From NCBI GenBank assembly GCA_027587225.1, contig JAPDDQ010000002.1, forward strand, positions 62,001-126,000: 64,000 nt of DNA. The letters are read 5' to 3'. Source of the stretch: Solirubrobacter taibaiensis. Lineage in GTDB: Bacteria; Actinomycetota; Thermoleophilia; Solirubrobacterales; Solirubrobacteraceae. Positions 22,380-32,751 of the stretch are shown in pieces. The notes under the pieces were generated by a model. That model was not told the DNA's origin and ran no database searches. It saw only the letters and a list, made by a program, of their open reading frames with translations. The translations under genes were made by a program, and so were the position numbers. Numbering within the stretch: the stretch's first letter is position 1; the number at the start of each line of letters is the position of its first letter.

Positions 22380-24008
22380 ATGGAGCTGTCGTACGCATCG
22401 GGCACGTCGACCACGCCGCTGTTGGGCGACACGATCGGCGACAACCTGGACCGCACGATCGCGCGGTTCGGGGACCGTGAGGCGCTCGTCTCCGTCCACC
22501 AGGATCTCCGCTACACCTACGCGCAGTTCGGCGAGGCCGTCGAGCGCACCGCGCGGGCGCTGATGGCGGCCGGGCTCGAGCCGGGCGAGCGCGTCGGGAT
22601 CTGGAGCCCGAACTGCGCCGAATGGGCGCTCGTCCAGTACGCGACGGCGAAGGCCGGGATCATCCTGGTCAACATCAACCCGGCCTACCGGACGTCCGAG
22701 CTCGCGTACGTACTCAACCAGTCCGCCGTCAAGCTGCTCGTCGCCGCCACCGCGTTCAAGACGAGCGACTACGTGAAGATGGTCGACGACGTCCGCGGCG
22801 ACTGCGCCACGCTCGAGCAGGTCGTGTTCATCGGGCGCGACTGGGAGGAGTTCATCGCCGGCGGGGAGCGCGTGAGTCCGGACGAGCTGCGCGAGCGCCA
22901 GGCCGCGACGCAGTTCGACGACGCGATCAACATCCAGTACACGAGCGGCACGACCGGCTTCCCCAAGGGCGCGACGCTCAGCCATCACAACATCCTCAAC
23001 AACGGCTACTTCGTCGGCCAGGGCTGCCGCTACACCGAGGAGGACCGGGTCTGCATCCCGGTCCCCTACTACCACTGCTTCGGCATGGTCATGGGCAACC
23101 TGGCGTGCACGTCGCACGGCGCGTGCATGGTCATCCCGGCGCCCGCGTTCGACCCCGTGGCCACGCTGCAGGCCGTGCAGGACTTCAGCTGCACGTCGCT
23201 GTACGGCGTGCCCACGATGTTCATCGCCGAGCTCGAGCACCCGACGTTCACCGAGTACGACCTCACCAGCCTGCGCACGGGGATCATGGCCGGCTCGCCG
23301 TGCCCGATCGAGACCATGAAGCGCTGCGTGGCCGAGATGCACATGGAGGAGGTCACGATCTGTTACGGCATGACCGAGACCTCGCCGGTGTCGACCCAGA
23401 CCGGTGCCGACGACCCGCTCGAGAAGCGCGTGGGCACGGTGGGGCGGGTGCACCCGCACGTCGAGGTGAAGATCGTCGCGCCCGAGAGCGGCGCGATCGT
23501 CGCCCGCGGGGAGCCGGGCGAGTTGTGCACGCGCGCCTACAGCGTGATGCTCGGCTACTGGGACGAGCCCTCCAAGACCGCCGACGCGATCGACCGCGCC
23601 CGCTGGATGCACACCGGCGACCTGGCGCAGATGGACGACGAGGGCTACGTGAAGATCGTCGGGCGCATCAAGGACATGGTCATCCGCGGCGGCGAGAACG
23701 TGTACCCGCGGGAGATCGAGGAGTTCCTGATGGGGCACCCGGAGATCGCCGACGTGCAGGTGATCGGCGTGCCCGACCCGCGCTACGGCGAGGAGCTCAT
23801 GGCCTACGTCCAGACGCGCGGCGGGGCCGCGCTGGACCGGGACGCGGTGGCCGAGTTCTGCCGGGGCAAGATCGCCCACTACAAGGTCCCGCGTTATGTT
23901 CAGGTGGTGGATGAGTTCCCGATGACCGTGACCGGCAAGATTCAGAAGTACAAGCTGCGTGAAGCCGCGATCGAGACGCTGGGGCTCGCGGAAGTGGAGA
24001 CGGCGTAA
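22380..24008 (+). CDS. Fatty acyl-CoA ligase / AMP-binding enzyme
   Basis: 542 residues from the second of two adjacent ATGs; AGGAGG ends 5 bases before 22380 and only 2 before 22377. ANL-superfamily motifs are complete: P-loop [17 protein letters not shown]5 [12 protein letters not shown]7 [38 protein letters not shown], and the catalytic Lys in [13 protein letters not shown]. The order matches FadD-type medium- or long-chain fatty acyl-CoA synthetases (FadD35/YngI-like). It activates fatty acids with ATP and CoA. The exact chain length is not visible. The SRAP gene follows after 3 bases. Confidence 0.92.
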   Translation: MELSYASGTSTTPLLGDTIGDNLDRTIARFGDREALVSVHQDLRYTYAQFGEAVERTARALMAAGLEPGERVGIWSPNCAEWALVQYATAKAGIILVNINPAYRTSELAYVLNQSAVKLLVAATAFKTSDYVKMVDDVRGDCATLEQVVFIGRDWEEFIAGGERVSPDELRERQAATQFDDAINIQYTSGTTGFPKGATLSHHNILNNGYFVGQGCRYTEEDRVCIPVPYYHCFGMVMGNLACTSHGACMVIPAPAFDPVATLQAVQDFSCTSLYGVPTMFIAELEHPTFTEYDLTSLRTGIMAGSPCPIETMKRCVAEMHMEEVTICYGMTETSPVSTQTGADDPLEKRVGTVGRVHPHVEVKIVAPESGAIVARGEPGELCTRAYSVMLGYWDEPSKTADAIDRARWMHTGDLAQMDDEGYVKIVGRIKDMVIRGGENVYPREIEEFLMGHPEIADVQVIGVPDPRYGEELMAYVQTRGGAALDRDAVAEFCRGKIAHYKVPRYVQVVDEFPMTVTGKIQKYKLREAAIETLGLAEVETA

Positions 24009-24011
24009 GGC

Positions 24012-24674
24012 GTGTGCGGCCGGTACACGCTCTCGACCGTCGACGGTCCTGAGATCGCCAAGCGCTTCAGCCTGATCGACCCGCCGTCCGAGGAGACGCT
24101 CGGGCGCTTCAACGTGTGCCCGACGGAACCCGTCGCGGCCGTGCTCGATCCGGGGCAGGTGAGCGCTGTCCAGTGGTCGCTGCGGCCCTTCAAGAACCAG
24201 AAGTACGCGCCCATCAACGTGCGCTCGGAGACGGCCGCGACCCGCTTCAAGTGGCTGATGGACGGCGGACGCTGCCTGGTGCTCGCCGACGGCTGGTACG
24301 AGTGGCTCAAGGCCGAGAAGAAGGGCCAGCAACGACTCCCGTTCCGCTACACGGTCGACGAGGGGTCAGTGTTCGCGTTCGCCGGCGTCTACGACGGCAC
24401 GGGCGTGGCCATCCTCACGACCGAGGCGAACGAGATCTGCGCGCCGGTGCACGACCGGATGCCGGTGGTCCTGGACGGGCCCGAGGCGGAGGCGATGTGG
24501 CTGTCCGAGGACGTCGACGTGCCCGAAGCGGCAGGCCTGCTGCTCCCGTTCCCGAGCGAGCGGGTGTCCGTAGCACCTGCAAATCCGGCGGTCAATAGGG
24601 CAGGAGTCGAAGGTCCCGAGTTGCTCACGCCACCGGATGAGCCGGTGGCACCACCTTCCGACACGCTCTTCTGA
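24012..24674 (+). CDS. SRAP (HMCES/YedK) DNA-protein crosslink protein
   Basis: 220 residues from GTG at 24012, which places the catalytic Cys at position 2 (MCGRYTLS) after Met removal. Other active-site residues are seen in NVCPTEPVAA, APINVRSETAA, VLADGWYEWL (Glu) and PVHDRMPVVL (His). SRAP proteins cap abasic sites in single-stranded DNA through a thiazolidine link to Cys2. The 3-base spacing from the acyl-CoA ligase makes co-transcription likely although the roles differ. Confidence 0.93.
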   Translation: MCGRYTLSTVDGPEIAKRFSLIDPPSEETLGRFNVCPTEPVAAVLDPGQVSAVQWSLRPFKNQKYAPINVRSETAATRFKWLMDGGRCLVLADGWYEWLKAEKKGQQRLPFRYTVDEGSVFAFAGVYDGTGVAILTTEANEICAPVHDRMPVVLDGPEAEAMWLSEDVDVPEAAGLLLPFPSERVSVAPANPAVNRAGVEGPELLTPPDEPVAPPSDTLF

Positions 24675-24686
24675 GAAGGTCGGCGC

Positions 24687-26462
24687 GTGGACGTTGGTTT
24701 CGTCTCTCTGGCGGTCGGTGCCCTCTTGGCGGCGGGCATCGGCGCGTCCCTGCTCGCGGGCCGGCTGCGGCTGCCGGGCCTGGTGCTGGTGCTCGTGCTC
24801 GGCATGGTCATCGGCTCCGACGGCCTGACGCTGATCGACTTCCACGACTACGAGGTCGCGCAGGCCGCGGCGGTCATGGCGCTGGCGCTGATCCTGTACG
24901 AGGGCGGCCTGTCCTCGGGTTGGGAGGAGATCAAGCCCAACATCGGGCAGTCGATCGCGCTGGCCACGCTCGGCACGCTGCTGACGGCCGGCATCACCGC
25001 GATCGCGGCGTTGTGGCTGTTCGACGAGCTCACCGGATGGGAAGCGCTGATGCTGGGCTCCACCGTGGCCGCGACCGACGCCGCCGCCGTGTTCGCCGTG
25101 CTGCGCGGATCCACGCTGCGCCGCTCGATCGCGCGCACGCTCGAGGGCGAGTCCGGCGTCAACGACCCGGTCGCGATCTTGCTCGTGATCGGCTGCATCG
25201 AGATCATCAAGCACGACGCCGGCGCGCTCGACGTGCTCTGGCTCGCGTTCTCGGAGCTCACGATCGGCGCGGCCGTCGGCTTGGCGGTCGGCACGCTCGG
25301 CGTGATCGTCCTGCGCCGCGTCACGTTGCCCTCGGCCGGCCTGTACCCGGTCGCCTCGGTCGCGTTCGCGGGCATCGCCTACGGCGGCGCGACGACCGCG
25401 CACGGTTCCGGGTTCCTCGCGGTCTTCCTGGCCGGCCTCGTCATCGGCTCGGGCTCTTCACCGGCACGGCGCACGATCATCACGTTCCACGAGGGTCTCG
25501 CGTGGGTGGCGCAGCTCGCGCTCTTCTTGCTGCTCGGCCTGTTGGTGAACCCGCGCGAGCTGATCGAGTTCATCCCCGAGGGCACGGCGATCGCCATCGT
25601 CACGGCTGTGATCGCGCGGCCGTTGGCGGCGCTGCTGGTGGCCTACGGCTTCACCGCGCCGGAGCGGCTCCTGCTGGGCTGGGCGGGATTGAGAGGCGCG
25701 ACCCCGATCGTGTTCGCCACCTTCCCCGTCACCGAGGGCATCGAGCACGGCGAGACGATCTTCCAGGTCGCGTTCTTCGTCGTGCTGCTGTCCACGATCC
25801 TGCAGGGCCTGACGATCGAGCCCGTCGCGCGCTGGCTCGGCGTGACGTCGGACGAGGCCGCGATCCCGGCCCCGCTGGTCGAGCCCGTGATCCTCAACCG
25901 CCTGGGCGCCGAGACGATGCAGTTCCCCGTCCGTCACGGTGACGCGATCGAGGGCCGTCCGGTGCGCGAGCTCGGCCTCCCGCGCGAGGCGCTGCTCAAC
26001 GTCATCGTGCGCGGTGACCGTGCGATCCCGCCCAGAGGTTCGACGGTGATCACCGAGGGCGACCAACTCCACGTGCTCGTGCGCCAGGAGGTCGCCGTGG
26101 ACTTCCGCGACCTCATGCGCCGCTGGCGCACCGGGCCGGTCGGCCCGCCTGAGCGCCCGAAGCGCCAGCCCCGGTCACGTCCGTCGGTCACCACCGTTCG
26201 CCCGTGGGAATCGCGTGACGGCGACCCGCAGCGCCCGAAGATGATCGCGGGACAGCCCGTGATCGAGCAGTTGCGCACGCGGCGCGACGAGCCGGGCGCG
26301 CTGGTGATGCTGGAGGACGGGCGCTTCGGCGTGGCCGGGCCGCTGCTGGCGATCGGGCCGAGCGGCGAGCTGCAGGCGTTCGCGCGGCGGCGGTTGACGG
26401 GCGCAAAGACGCCGGCCGAGAAGGCCTGGTGGCAGGAAGTGGTCGGCGCGTTGGCGCGCTAG
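24687..26462 (+). CDS. Cation/proton antiporter, CPA family with RCK_C domain (CvrA/NhaP2-like)
   Basis: 591 residues from GTG at 24687 (GAGAAGG upstream). Twelve or so TM helices in the first 390 residues with the ATDAAAVFAVLRG and ESGVNDPVAILL motifs that carry the ion-binding acidic residues. A RCK_C/TrkA-C domain follows (about 405-480, MQFPVRHGDAIEGRPVRELG and TVITEGDQLHVLVRQ), as in potassium/proton antiporters of the NhaP2/CvrA group. The last 110 residues are basic, proline-rich and then folded. It probably exports K+ or Na+ for pH and osmotic control. Confidence 0.9.
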   Translation: MDVGFVSLAVGALLAAGIGASLLAGRLRLPGLVLVLVLGMVIGSDGLTLIDFHDYEVAQAAAVMALALILYEGGLSSGWEEIKPNIGQSIALATLGTLLTAGITAIAALWLFDELTGWEALMLGSTVAATDAAAVFAVLRGSTLRRSIARTLEGESGVNDPVAILLVIGCIEIIKHDAGALDVLWLAFSELTIGAAVGLAVGTLGVIVLRRVTLPSAGLYPVASVAFAGIAYGGATTAHGSGFLAVFLAGLVIGSGSSPARRTIITFHEGLAWVAQLALFLLLGLLVNPRELIEFIPEGTAIAIVTAVIARPLAALLVAYGFTAPERLLLGWAGLRGATPIVFATFPVTEGIEHGETIFQVAFFVVLLSTILQGLTIEPVARWLGVTSDEAAIPAPLVEPVILNRLGAETMQFPVRHGDAIEGRPVRELGLPREALLNVIVRGDRAIPPRGSTVITEGDQLHVLVRQEVAVDFRDLMRRWRTGPVGPPERPKRQPRSRPSVTTVRPWESRDGDPQRPKMIAGQPVIEQLRTRRDEPGALVMLEDGRFGVAGPLLAIGPSGELQAFARRRLTGAKTPAEKAWWQEVVGALAR

Positions 26463-26683
26463 TGAGGGTCTGGGCGCGTCCCGGCGAGCGTCAGCATCGC
26501 CGTGGCGGCCACCGCCGCCAGCCCGAGCCCGAGCAGTGACCAGCCCAGCAGCACTGCGCTGCTCGTCCACAACACGGTGCAGCCGGCGAGAAAGAGCACG
26601 AACGCCACCAGGCCCGACAGGGCCGCGGCGGCGAGAGCTGAGGTACCGGCTGAAGGCTTCACACCCACAGGGTCGGCCAGCAC
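26459..26683 (-). CDS. Small two-helix membrane protein
   Basis: 74 residues with two hydrophobic helices (SALAAAALSGLVAFVLFLAGC and SSAVLLGWSLLGLGLAAVAATAML) and a short soluble tail. No family recognised. It overlaps the antiporter end by 4 bases in convergent orientation. Coding is plausible from the TM pattern, but no clear ribosome site is visible, so it is a moderate call. Confidence 0.5.
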   Translation of the reverse strand: MLADPVGVKPSAGTSALAAAALSGLVAFVLFLAGCTVLWTSSAVLLGWSLLGLGLAAVAATAMLTLAGTRPDPH

Positions 26684-26744
26684 CGGTCGGGTTCAAAGGG
26701 TGCCAGCTTGTCTGACAGGTGGGGGGTTGCCCGAACTACACCGA

Positions 26745-27314
26745 TCAGGTGAGGTTCAGGATCTTGGCGCCGTTGACGTAGACGACGTGGGTGTCGCCGA
26801 TCCGCGTGAGCAGCGTGCCGGGGCGGGGGTGGACATGCCCGTGCAGCAGGTACTTCGGGTGGTAGCGCTCGACCCACTCGCGCAGCGCCTCGTAGCCGAT
26901 GTGAGCGGGATCGTCGGGATCGTCGTTGACGCCGCGCGGCGGGCAGTGGCAGCACAGGACGTCCGCGGCGGGGAGCTTGCGGACGAGCTTCTTGGCCTGG
27001 CGCTGCGTGTAGGAGGGACCGACGCGGGCGATGCCGGAGCGCTTGTAGGACACGCACCCCTCGAAGCCCGCGAACGTGAGCGCGCCCAGATCGAGCTGGT
27101 TCAGATGCAGGTTGTCGATCCCGAAGTAGGTCATGTACGGCTCGTCGTCGTGGTTGCCGTACACGCCGAGCTTCGGCTGGCAGCACTTGTCGAGCGATTC
27201 CAGCCAGCTGGGCTGGAGATCTCCGAGGGTGACGATCGCGTCCACGTCGTAGTTGGCCGCGAGCTTCGCGACGTCGGCGTGGAACGGGCGATCGGCGAGG
27301 GCCAGGACCCGCAT
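26745..27314 (-). CDS. Calcineurin-like metallophosphoesterase
   Basis: 189 residues from ATG 27314, chosen because TACCGT ends exactly 7 bases upstream; an ATG at 27323 would overlap that box. Metal motifs are partly standard: VTLGDLQPSW (GD), VYGNHDDEP (GNHD), CCHCPPRG and LLHGHVHPRP (GHxH). The first motif, usually DxH, is ADRPFH, so one first-shell residue differs or is shifted (His in PFHADV). Probably a small phosphodiesterase or phosphatase of the YfcE/MJ0936 type. Divergent from the J-domain gene. Confidence 0.85.
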   Translation of the reverse strand: MRVLALADRPFHADVAKLAANYDVDAIVTLGDLQPSWLESLDKCCQPKLGVYGNHDDEPYMTYFGIDNLHLNQLDLGALTFAGFEGCVSYKRSGIARVGPSYTQRQAKKLVRKLPAADVLCCHCPPRGVNDDPDDPAHIGYEALREWVERYHPKYLLHGHVHPRPGTLLTRIGDTHVVYVNGAKILNLT

Positions 27315-27355
27315 CCGGGGCACGGTACCCGGTTCTCCCGTTCACAATGAGATTC

Positions 27356-27919
27356 ATGGACCCCTACGCCGTGCTCGGAGTGCGCCCCGGATCTGCGGAG
27401 GGCGAGGTCGTGGCCGCGTATCGCGAGGCCGCCAAGCGCTGGCATCCCGACCGGGCCGGGCAGGAGGCGGAGGACCGGATGGCGGAGATCAACGCCGCCT
27501 ACGACCTCGTGCGCGCCACCGAGCAACACGGCGCGCCCGCGGTCGCGCAGACGGCGACGACGTCGCCGAGCCGGGGTCCGGGCCACTGGCTGCTGCCGGC
27601 GCTGCGGCTGGCGTTGGGTCCAGAGCTGCTGAGCCACCTCGTGCCCGGGGAGGACGTCCGGCTCGTCACGCCGACGTCCACCTGGGCCTCGCCGCGCGCC
27701 ATCCTCGCCGTCACCGACCGCCGGCTGCTGTGGCTGCTCGACGACGCGCCGGTCGCCCGCGTGCACAGCCTCGCGTTCCGCAACGTCGCCGAGGCCAAGC
27801 ACCGCGTCAAGCGCAAGCACGCGCAGCTCACGGTCCGCACGCTCGCGGGCCGGCGCCACGTCTTCCACGATCTGCGCCCGCATACTGCGGCAACTATCGA
27901 GCGCCACGTGCTCGCCTAG
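27356..27919 (+). CDS. J-domain protein with C-terminal PH-like domain
   Basis: 187 residues. Residues 1-58 are a DnaJ J-domain (DPYAVLGVRPGSAEGEVVAAY, HPD in KRWHPDRAGQ, AEINAAYDLV). The second half, AILAVTDRRLLWLLDDAPVARVHSLAF to RTLAGRRHVFHDLRP, resembles bacterial PH-like domains (YokE/SHOCT-associated). No zinc-finger or peptide-binding domain of DnaJ is present, so it would recruit DnaK to a specific partner or membrane site. Start chosen at 27356, 7 bases after CACAAT, over an in-frame ATG at 27347 that overlaps the box. The SNF2 gene follows after 13 bases. Confidence 0.88.
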   Translation: MDPYAVLGVRPGSAEGEVVAAYREAAKRWHPDRAGQEAEDRMAEINAAYDLVRATEQHGAPAVAQTATTSPSRGPGHWLLPALRLALGPELLSHLVPGEDVRLVTPTSTWASPRAILAVTDRRLLWLLDDAPVARVHSLAFRNVAEAKHRVKRKHAQLTVRTLAGRRHVFHDLRPHTAATIERHVLA

Positions 27920-27932
27920 CTACCGTTGGAGG

Positions 27933-30089
27933 GTGCGCCTCGCCGACCCGGTCCACAACGTCGAGCTTCGCTCCAACCCGCAGGGGCAGGACTCGGTCGT
28001 GTTCGCCTTCCCGTACCGGGCCGACATCGTCGACGCGGTCCGCTCGATCCCGGGCCGGCGCTTCGACTGGCAGGCGAAGGAGTGGTGGGCGCCGCGCGCC
28101 GAGGCCACCGCGCCGTACGTGCAGGGCGTGCTGGAGCGCTTCCCGGAGCTGGAGGTGGCGCCGGACGTCACCGAATGGCTCTCCCGCGCCGTCAAGGGCT
28201 GGGTCGGCCGCGTGACCACCGCCCGCCGTGACGCCAAGGGCTGGTTCGTGCTGGACGGCATTGCCGGTGACCTGATGGAGGAGCTCGCCGCGGTCGCCGA
28301 GGAGCGTGGGGAGCGTCGCTGGCTGCCGTTCACGACACAGGTCGCCGAGTTGCTGCTCGACCTTCCGGGCGCGCGGCTCGACCAGCGCGCGCTGCGCTGC
28401 GCCTCCCAGCTGCAGGTGGGGCTGGACCCGGCGCCGGCGACGCTCATGCTCGTCGAGAGCTACGGCGAGTCGCGCTTCAAGCTCGAGGTCAACTGGGACC
28501 CGGACTCGGTCGGCGCGTTCGTGGAGCTCCCCGCCGCCGAGGCGCACGGGCGCACGCTCCCGATCGACCCGTACCTGCTCGAGCCGCTCGAGCACTTCAT
28601 CCGGCTCCACAACATCGACGTCGGCTCCAACGCGCGCGAGGCGCTCGCCCGGCTGCGCACCGAGCACGACGCGGCGATCGACGACGTACGCCGCTCCCGC
28701 GCCGCGGACGGGGACGTCCTCGAGTGCGAGCCGCGCCTCGGCGGCGAGCTGCGGCCGTTCCAGCGGGCGGGCGTCCGCTACGCGCTGCAGTCCCGTCGCC
28801 TGTTCATCGCCGACGAGCAGGGCCTGGGCAAGACCGTCGAGGCGCTCGCCCTGCTCGAGGAGGACGACGCCTACCCGGCGGTCGTCATCTGCCCGGCGTC
28901 GCTGAAGCTCAACTGGCAGCGTGAGGCCGCGCACTGGCTCCCGCACCGCACGGTCAACGTCGTCTCGGGCACCGGCAAGGCCATTCCGAAGGCCGACATC
29001 ACGGTCCTCAACTACGAGATCGTCCACGCGCACCGCGAGCGGCTGCACATCAGCCGCCCGAAGGCGCTCGTCCTGGACGAGTCCCACTACGTCAAGAACC
29101 CGGCGGCCAAGCGCACGCGCGCCGTGCGCAAGCTCGCCGAGAACCTGCCGGAGGGCGCGCTGAAGCTGTGCCTGACCGGCACGCCGGTGATGAACCACCC
29201 GGACGAGCTGATCTCGCAGCTGCGGATCATCGGCCGGCTGGAGGAGTTCGGCTCCGGGGCCCGTTTCAAGCGCCGCTTCCAGGGCGCGGGCGCCGAGGAG
29301 CGCATCCACTGGCACCTGCGCCGCACGTGCTTCGTCCGGCGCCTGAAGAAGGACGTGCTCCCGCAGCTGCCGGAGAAGCGCCAGGTGATCGTGCCGGTCG
29401 CGCTGGAGAACGAGAAGGAGTACCGGCTGGCCGAGCGCGACGTCGTCGCCTGGCTGCAGGAGCAGCCGATCGAGCTCGGGGAGCTGGAGGCGAAGGTCCA
29501 AGCCACGCTGCGCGCCGAGCGGCTCGCGCAGCTCAACACGCTGCGCCAGCTCGCCGGGCGCGGGAAGCTCGGCGCGGCGCTGGGGTGGATCGACGACTTC
29601 CTGCAGTCCGAGGAGCCGCTGGTCGTGTTCGCGTCGCACCGGGAGCTGCAGGAGCGCGTGATCGCGCGCTTCCCGGACGCGCTGCACGTGATCGGGCAGG
29701 ACAGCCAGATCCAGCGCGACGCCGCCGTGCAGGCGTTCCAGGAGCCGGACGGCCCGCAGCTGATCGTCTGCTCGACGCGCGTCGCCGGCCAGGGCATCAC
29801 GCTGACGCGGGCGTCGAACGTCGCGTTCCTGGACCTGGAGTGGTCGCCGGCGATGCACGACCAGGCCGAGGATCGCCTGCACCGCATCGGCCAGCGCGAC
29901 GCCGTCACCGCCTGGTATCTGCTCGCCGCCGAGACGATCGACGAGCAGATGTCCGAGGTGCTGGCGCGCAAGCGCGGGATCGTCGGCGCGATCACCGACG
30001 GTCGGGCGGACGAGTCCGAGGCCGTGCTGCAGTCCGTGGTCCGGGCGCTGCGCGGCAAGCCGCTCCGCCGCCTGCGCGCCGTGGCTTAG
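27933..30089 (+). CDS. SNF2-family DEAD-like helicase (SMARCAL1-like)
   Basis: 718 residues from GTG at 27933 (TACCGT box 6 bases upstream). The N-terminal 270 residues hold a HARP-like segment ([32 protein letters not shown]) as in SMARCAL1-type annealing helicases. The ATPase core follows: Walker [14 protein letters not shown] (about 293), [21 protein letters not shown] (about 381), [13 protein letters not shown], then the second RecA domain with [19 protein letters not shown] and [12 protein letters not shown]. All helicase motifs are present. Likely function is DNA remodelling or fork repair; no nuclease domain is attached. Confidence 0.93.
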   Translation: MRLADPVHNVELRSNPQGQDSVVFAFPYRADIVDAVRSIPGRRFDWQAKEWWAPRAEATAPYVQGVLERFPELEVAPDVTEWLSRAVKGWVGRVTTARRDAKGWFVLDGIAGDLMEELAAVAEERGERRWLPFTTQVAELLLDLPGARLDQRALRCASQLQVGLDPAPATLMLVESYGESRFKLEVNWDPDSVGAFVELPAAEAHGRTLPIDPYLLEPLEHFIRLHNIDVGSNAREALARLRTEHDAAIDDVRRSRAADGDVLECEPRLGGELRPFQRAGVRYALQSRRLFIADEQGLGKTVEALALLEEDDAYPAVVICPASLKLNWQREAAHWLPHRTVNVVSGTGKAIPKADITVLNYEIVHAHRERLHISRPKALVLDESHYVKNPAAKRTRAVRKLAENLPEGALKLCLTGTPVMNHPDELISQLRIIGRLEEFGSGARFKRRFQGAGAEERIHWHLRRTCFVRRLKKDVLPQLPEKRQVIVPVALENEKEYRLAERDVVAWLQEQPIELGELEAKVQATLRAERLAQLNTLRQLAGRGKLGAALGWIDDFLQSEEPLVVFASHRELQERVIARFPDALHVIGQDSQIQRDAAVQAFQEPDGPQLIVCSTRVAGQGITLTRASNVAFLDLEWSPAMHDQAEDRLHRIGQRDAVTAWYLLAAETIDEQMSEVLARKRGIVGAITDGRADESEAVLQSVVRALRGKPLRRLRAVA

Positions 30090-31819
30090 CGGATCACGAC
30101 GTCGTCGACGCCCGCCTCCACGAGGCTGGCGGTGCCGGCATCGGCCGCCTCGAACGTGATCTGGACCGTGCCGCTCGGGATCGACACCGTCGTCGTGGTC
30201 CAGGCGCCGCTGCGGTTGGAGGCCGCGCCGAGCTGCTGGAACACCTGGGTGCCGTTGACCCTCACCCGGAAGTAGTCCTGGCTCGTTGAGTTCGAGCCGT
30301 GCGCGAGGTACCAGGAGAACGTCAGCGTCCGGGTGCCGGCCGGGACGGTGATCTGCGGCGAGCGGATCGAGGTCTGGCCGCCGTCGACGTCATAGGTGCC
30401 GGCGTCGCTGCCCGCGAGCGGCCCGGTCACGAGGTCGAAGGAACCGCTCGTCGTGGTGCCGAGCTGCTTGGCGCCCGAGGAGTTCGTGTCGGCCGGGTTC
30501 GCGCGCTCCCAGCGGCCGGTCGTGGCCGTGTCCGTCAGGGTCGTCCAGCCCGTCACGGTCTCGAACGTGTCGCTGTAGACCGGCGCGGTGACCGGCCCGC
30601 ACGTCTGGTTGAGCACCTCGTACGGGCAGTCGGCGGCCTCGAGCAGCTGCAGGAACGCGGCGCGGTTGCGCGTCGTCTCGCGCCCGATCAGCGAGCCGGA
30701 CGGGTAGAAGCCCGGGTTCGAGGTGCGCGGGTACATCTCGAACGTGTAGCTGAAGATCTTGTACTGGCCCCAGAGCCAGTCGTTGATCGTGCCGTCGGCG
30801 ATGTACAGGTCGCTGGACTGCTCGGGCGTGTACTGGTTGGTGGCGGCCATGTTCTGACCGAGCCGGGCGAGCGCCGCGCGGTCGTTGGCGGTCAGGGTCG
30901 AGGTGGTGTCCGCCGTCGTATAGCCGTACGGCCACAGGATCAGCTCGGAGTACGTGTGCCAGTCGATGTGGGCCTTGATCTGCTGCACGCCGCCGACCAC
31001 GCGCGAGTTCACGAAGTCCCGGACGCGCTGGGTCTCGGGCGCCGAGAACGGCGACGGCCCGCGGTAGGTCTCCGAGGAGAACGTGCCGCTGGAGCCGCCG
31101 CAGCAGCCCCACTGGAAGGCCCAGTTGCGGTTGAGGTCGGTGCCGATCGAGCTCGACCCGGCGTTGGGCTGGCGGTTCTTGCGCCACGAGCGGTACGAGC
31201 CGGTCGCGATGTCGTACTCGACGCCGTCCGGGTTGACCATCGGGACGATCCAGATCTCCCGCGTGTTCACGAGCCGCGTGATGTCCGCGTCGCTGCCGTA
31301 TTTCGAGGTCAGCTCGTTGATCTGGTAGAGCGCCATCTCGGTCGTCAGGTGCTCACGCGCGTGCTGGTTGGCGGTGAACAGGACCTCTTGCTCGTCCTCG
31401 TCGACCGTCGGGTTGTCGGAGATCTTGACCGCCCACAGCTGCCGGCCCTCGTAGGAGGTGCCGAGGCTGATGCGCCAGACGAGGCCTGGATAGGCGGCCG
31501 CGACGTTCGCCACCTCCGTGGCCATCTCGTTGTAGTTGTGGTACGCGCCGTCGGTCGCCGGGAAGTCGGCCGCGCGGGCCGTGGAACGCACCTTGAACCC
31601 GGCGCGCCGGAGCTTGCGCAGGTCAGATCTCGACGCCGTGACCGTGACGTGCCCGTGGTCGACGGCGACGATCGCGGCCCCCGTCCGGGCGACCGCGGTC
31701 CGTTGCGCCTGCGTCCGTACGTTCTCGACCGTGAAGCTGTTCTGGGCCGCCTGGGCCGCCGCCGGCGCGGCTAGGGCGACGAAGGCTGCGGCAAGGCCGA
31801 TCCCACGTGAGAGGCGCAT
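30086..31819 (-). CDS. Secreted M14 zinc carboxypeptidase
   Basis: 577 residues with a Sec signal ([18 protein letters not shown]). An N-terminal propeptide-like part (to about 90) precedes the peptidase: zinc ligands in [12 protein letters not shown] (HxxE) and [16 protein letters not shown] (His), substrate residues [11 protein letters not shown], and the general base in YTFEMYPR. This is the carboxypeptidase T/zinc carboxypeptidase group. The C-terminal 180 residues form a CBM/P-like beta-sandwich ([11 protein letters not shown] to [13 protein letters not shown]) that may aid substrate binding. Overlaps the convergent helicase by 4 bases and the EamA gene by 49. Confidence 0.94.
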   Translation of the reverse strand: MRLSRGIGLAAAFVALAAPAAAQAAQNSFTVENVRTQAQRTAVARTGAAIVAVDHGHVTVTASRSDLRKLRRAGFKVRSTARAADFPATDGAYHNYNEMATEVANVAAAYPGLVWRISLGTSYEGRQLWAVKISDNPTVDEDEQEVLFTANQHAREHLTTEMALYQINELTSKYGSDADITRLVNTREIWIVPMVNPDGVEYDIATGSYRSWRKNRQPNAGSSSIGTDLNRNWAFQWGCCGGSSGTFSSETYRGPSPFSAPETQRVRDFVNSRVVGGVQQIKAHIDWHTYSELILWPYGYTTADTTSTLTANDRAALARLGQNMAATNQYTPEQSSDLYIADGTINDWLWGQYKIFSYTFEMYPRTSNPGFYPSGSLIGRETTRNRAAFLQLLEAADCPYEVLNQTCGPVTAPVYSDTFETVTGWTTLTDTATTGRWERANPADTNSSGAKQLGTTTSGSFDLVTGPLAGSDAGTYDVDGGQTSIRSPQITVPAGTRTLTFSWYLAHGSNSTSQDYFRVRVNGTQVFQQLGAASNRSGAWTTTTVSIPSGTVQITFEAADAGTASLVEAGVDDVVIR

Positions 31820-32679
31820 GGCTCAGCCTCGCGCCTGCGCCGCGGCATTGTCAACCCCACCGTAAGGGAAAGCCCCACCAGCACGACGCCGGCGCCCAGC
31901 AGCTCGGTCGCGCTCGGAGCCTCGCTCAGGAACAGCCACGCCGACGCGATCCCGAACACCGGGACGAGCAGCGAGAACGGCGCGACCGTCGAAGCCGAGT
32001 GCTGGCGCAGCAGCCACACCCACGCGCCGAACCCGCCGAGCGTGGACAGGATCACGACGTACGCCAGCGCGAGCACGCCGGAGGCGTCCAGCGTCACGAC
32101 CTCGCCGCGCTCGAAGATCGCGGACAGCCCGAACAGCGGCAGCGGTGGCACGAGGCTCGACCACACGAGTAGGCCGAGCGGGTTCGGGGAGGCGGCCTTG
32201 CGCGCCGCGACGTTGCCCAGGCCCCACGAGCACGCGGCGCCGATCGTGAGCAGCACGGCCCCGAGCGGCACGGCGGCGCCGCGCCCGCTGGCGATGATCG
32301 CGATGCCGCCGAGCGCGACCGCGCCGCCGACGAGTTGCGCCCGGCGTGGCTGCTCGCCGATCAGCAGCACGGCGAAGCCGATCGTGAACGCCGCCTGCAG
32401 CTGCAGCACGAGCGAGGCGAGCCCGGCGGGCATGCCCTCGTGCAGCCCGAGCGTCACGAGCCCGTGATGGCCGGCGGACATGAACAGGCCGACGACGATC
32501 ACCCAGCGCACGCCGACGCCGGGGCGCGGCACGAACGGGATCAGCAACGCGACCAGCAGGAACCGGAGGCCGGTGAACAGGAGGGGAGGGAAGGACTCCA
32601 GGCCGACGTGGAGCACGACGAAGTTCACGCCCCACGTCAGCGCGACGAGCACGGCGATGGCGACATGGCGACGGGGCAT
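31771..32679 (-). CDS. EamA/DMT-family transporter
   Basis: 302 residues with ten TM helices in two EamA repeats (first [28 protein letters not shown], second [19 protein letters not shown]). The start is ATG 32679 ([10 protein letters not shown]); a longer frame to 32832 is antisense to the LysR gene and rejected. CACCGT lies 7 bases upstream. This resembles YdcZ/RhaT-type exporters of amino acids or metabolites. The divergent LysR gene is its likely regulator, as in many ArgP/LysE- and EamA-type pairs. Its end overlaps the M14 signal-peptide region by 49 bases. Confidence 0.9.
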   Translation of the reverse strand: MPRRHVAIAVLVALTWGVNFVVLHVGLESFPPLLFTGLRFLLVALLIPFVPRPGVGVRWVIVVGLFMSAGHHGLVTLGLHEGMPAGLASLVLQLQAAFTIGFAVLLIGEQPRRAQLVGGAVALGGIAIIASGRGAAVPLGAVLLTIGAACSWGLGNVAARKAASPNPLGLLVWSSLVPPLPLFGLSAIFERGEVVTLDASGVLALAYVVILSTLGGFGAWVWLLRQHSASTVAPFSLLVPVFGIASAWLFLSEAPSATELLGAGVVLVGLSLTVGLTMPRRRREAEPCASHVGSALPQPSSP

Positions 32680-32751
32680 GCCACAGACGGTGACGGCTCG
32701 GACCCGCAAGAGCGAGTGGACTTTCTGAACGAAACCCGTAAGATCGCCTTG

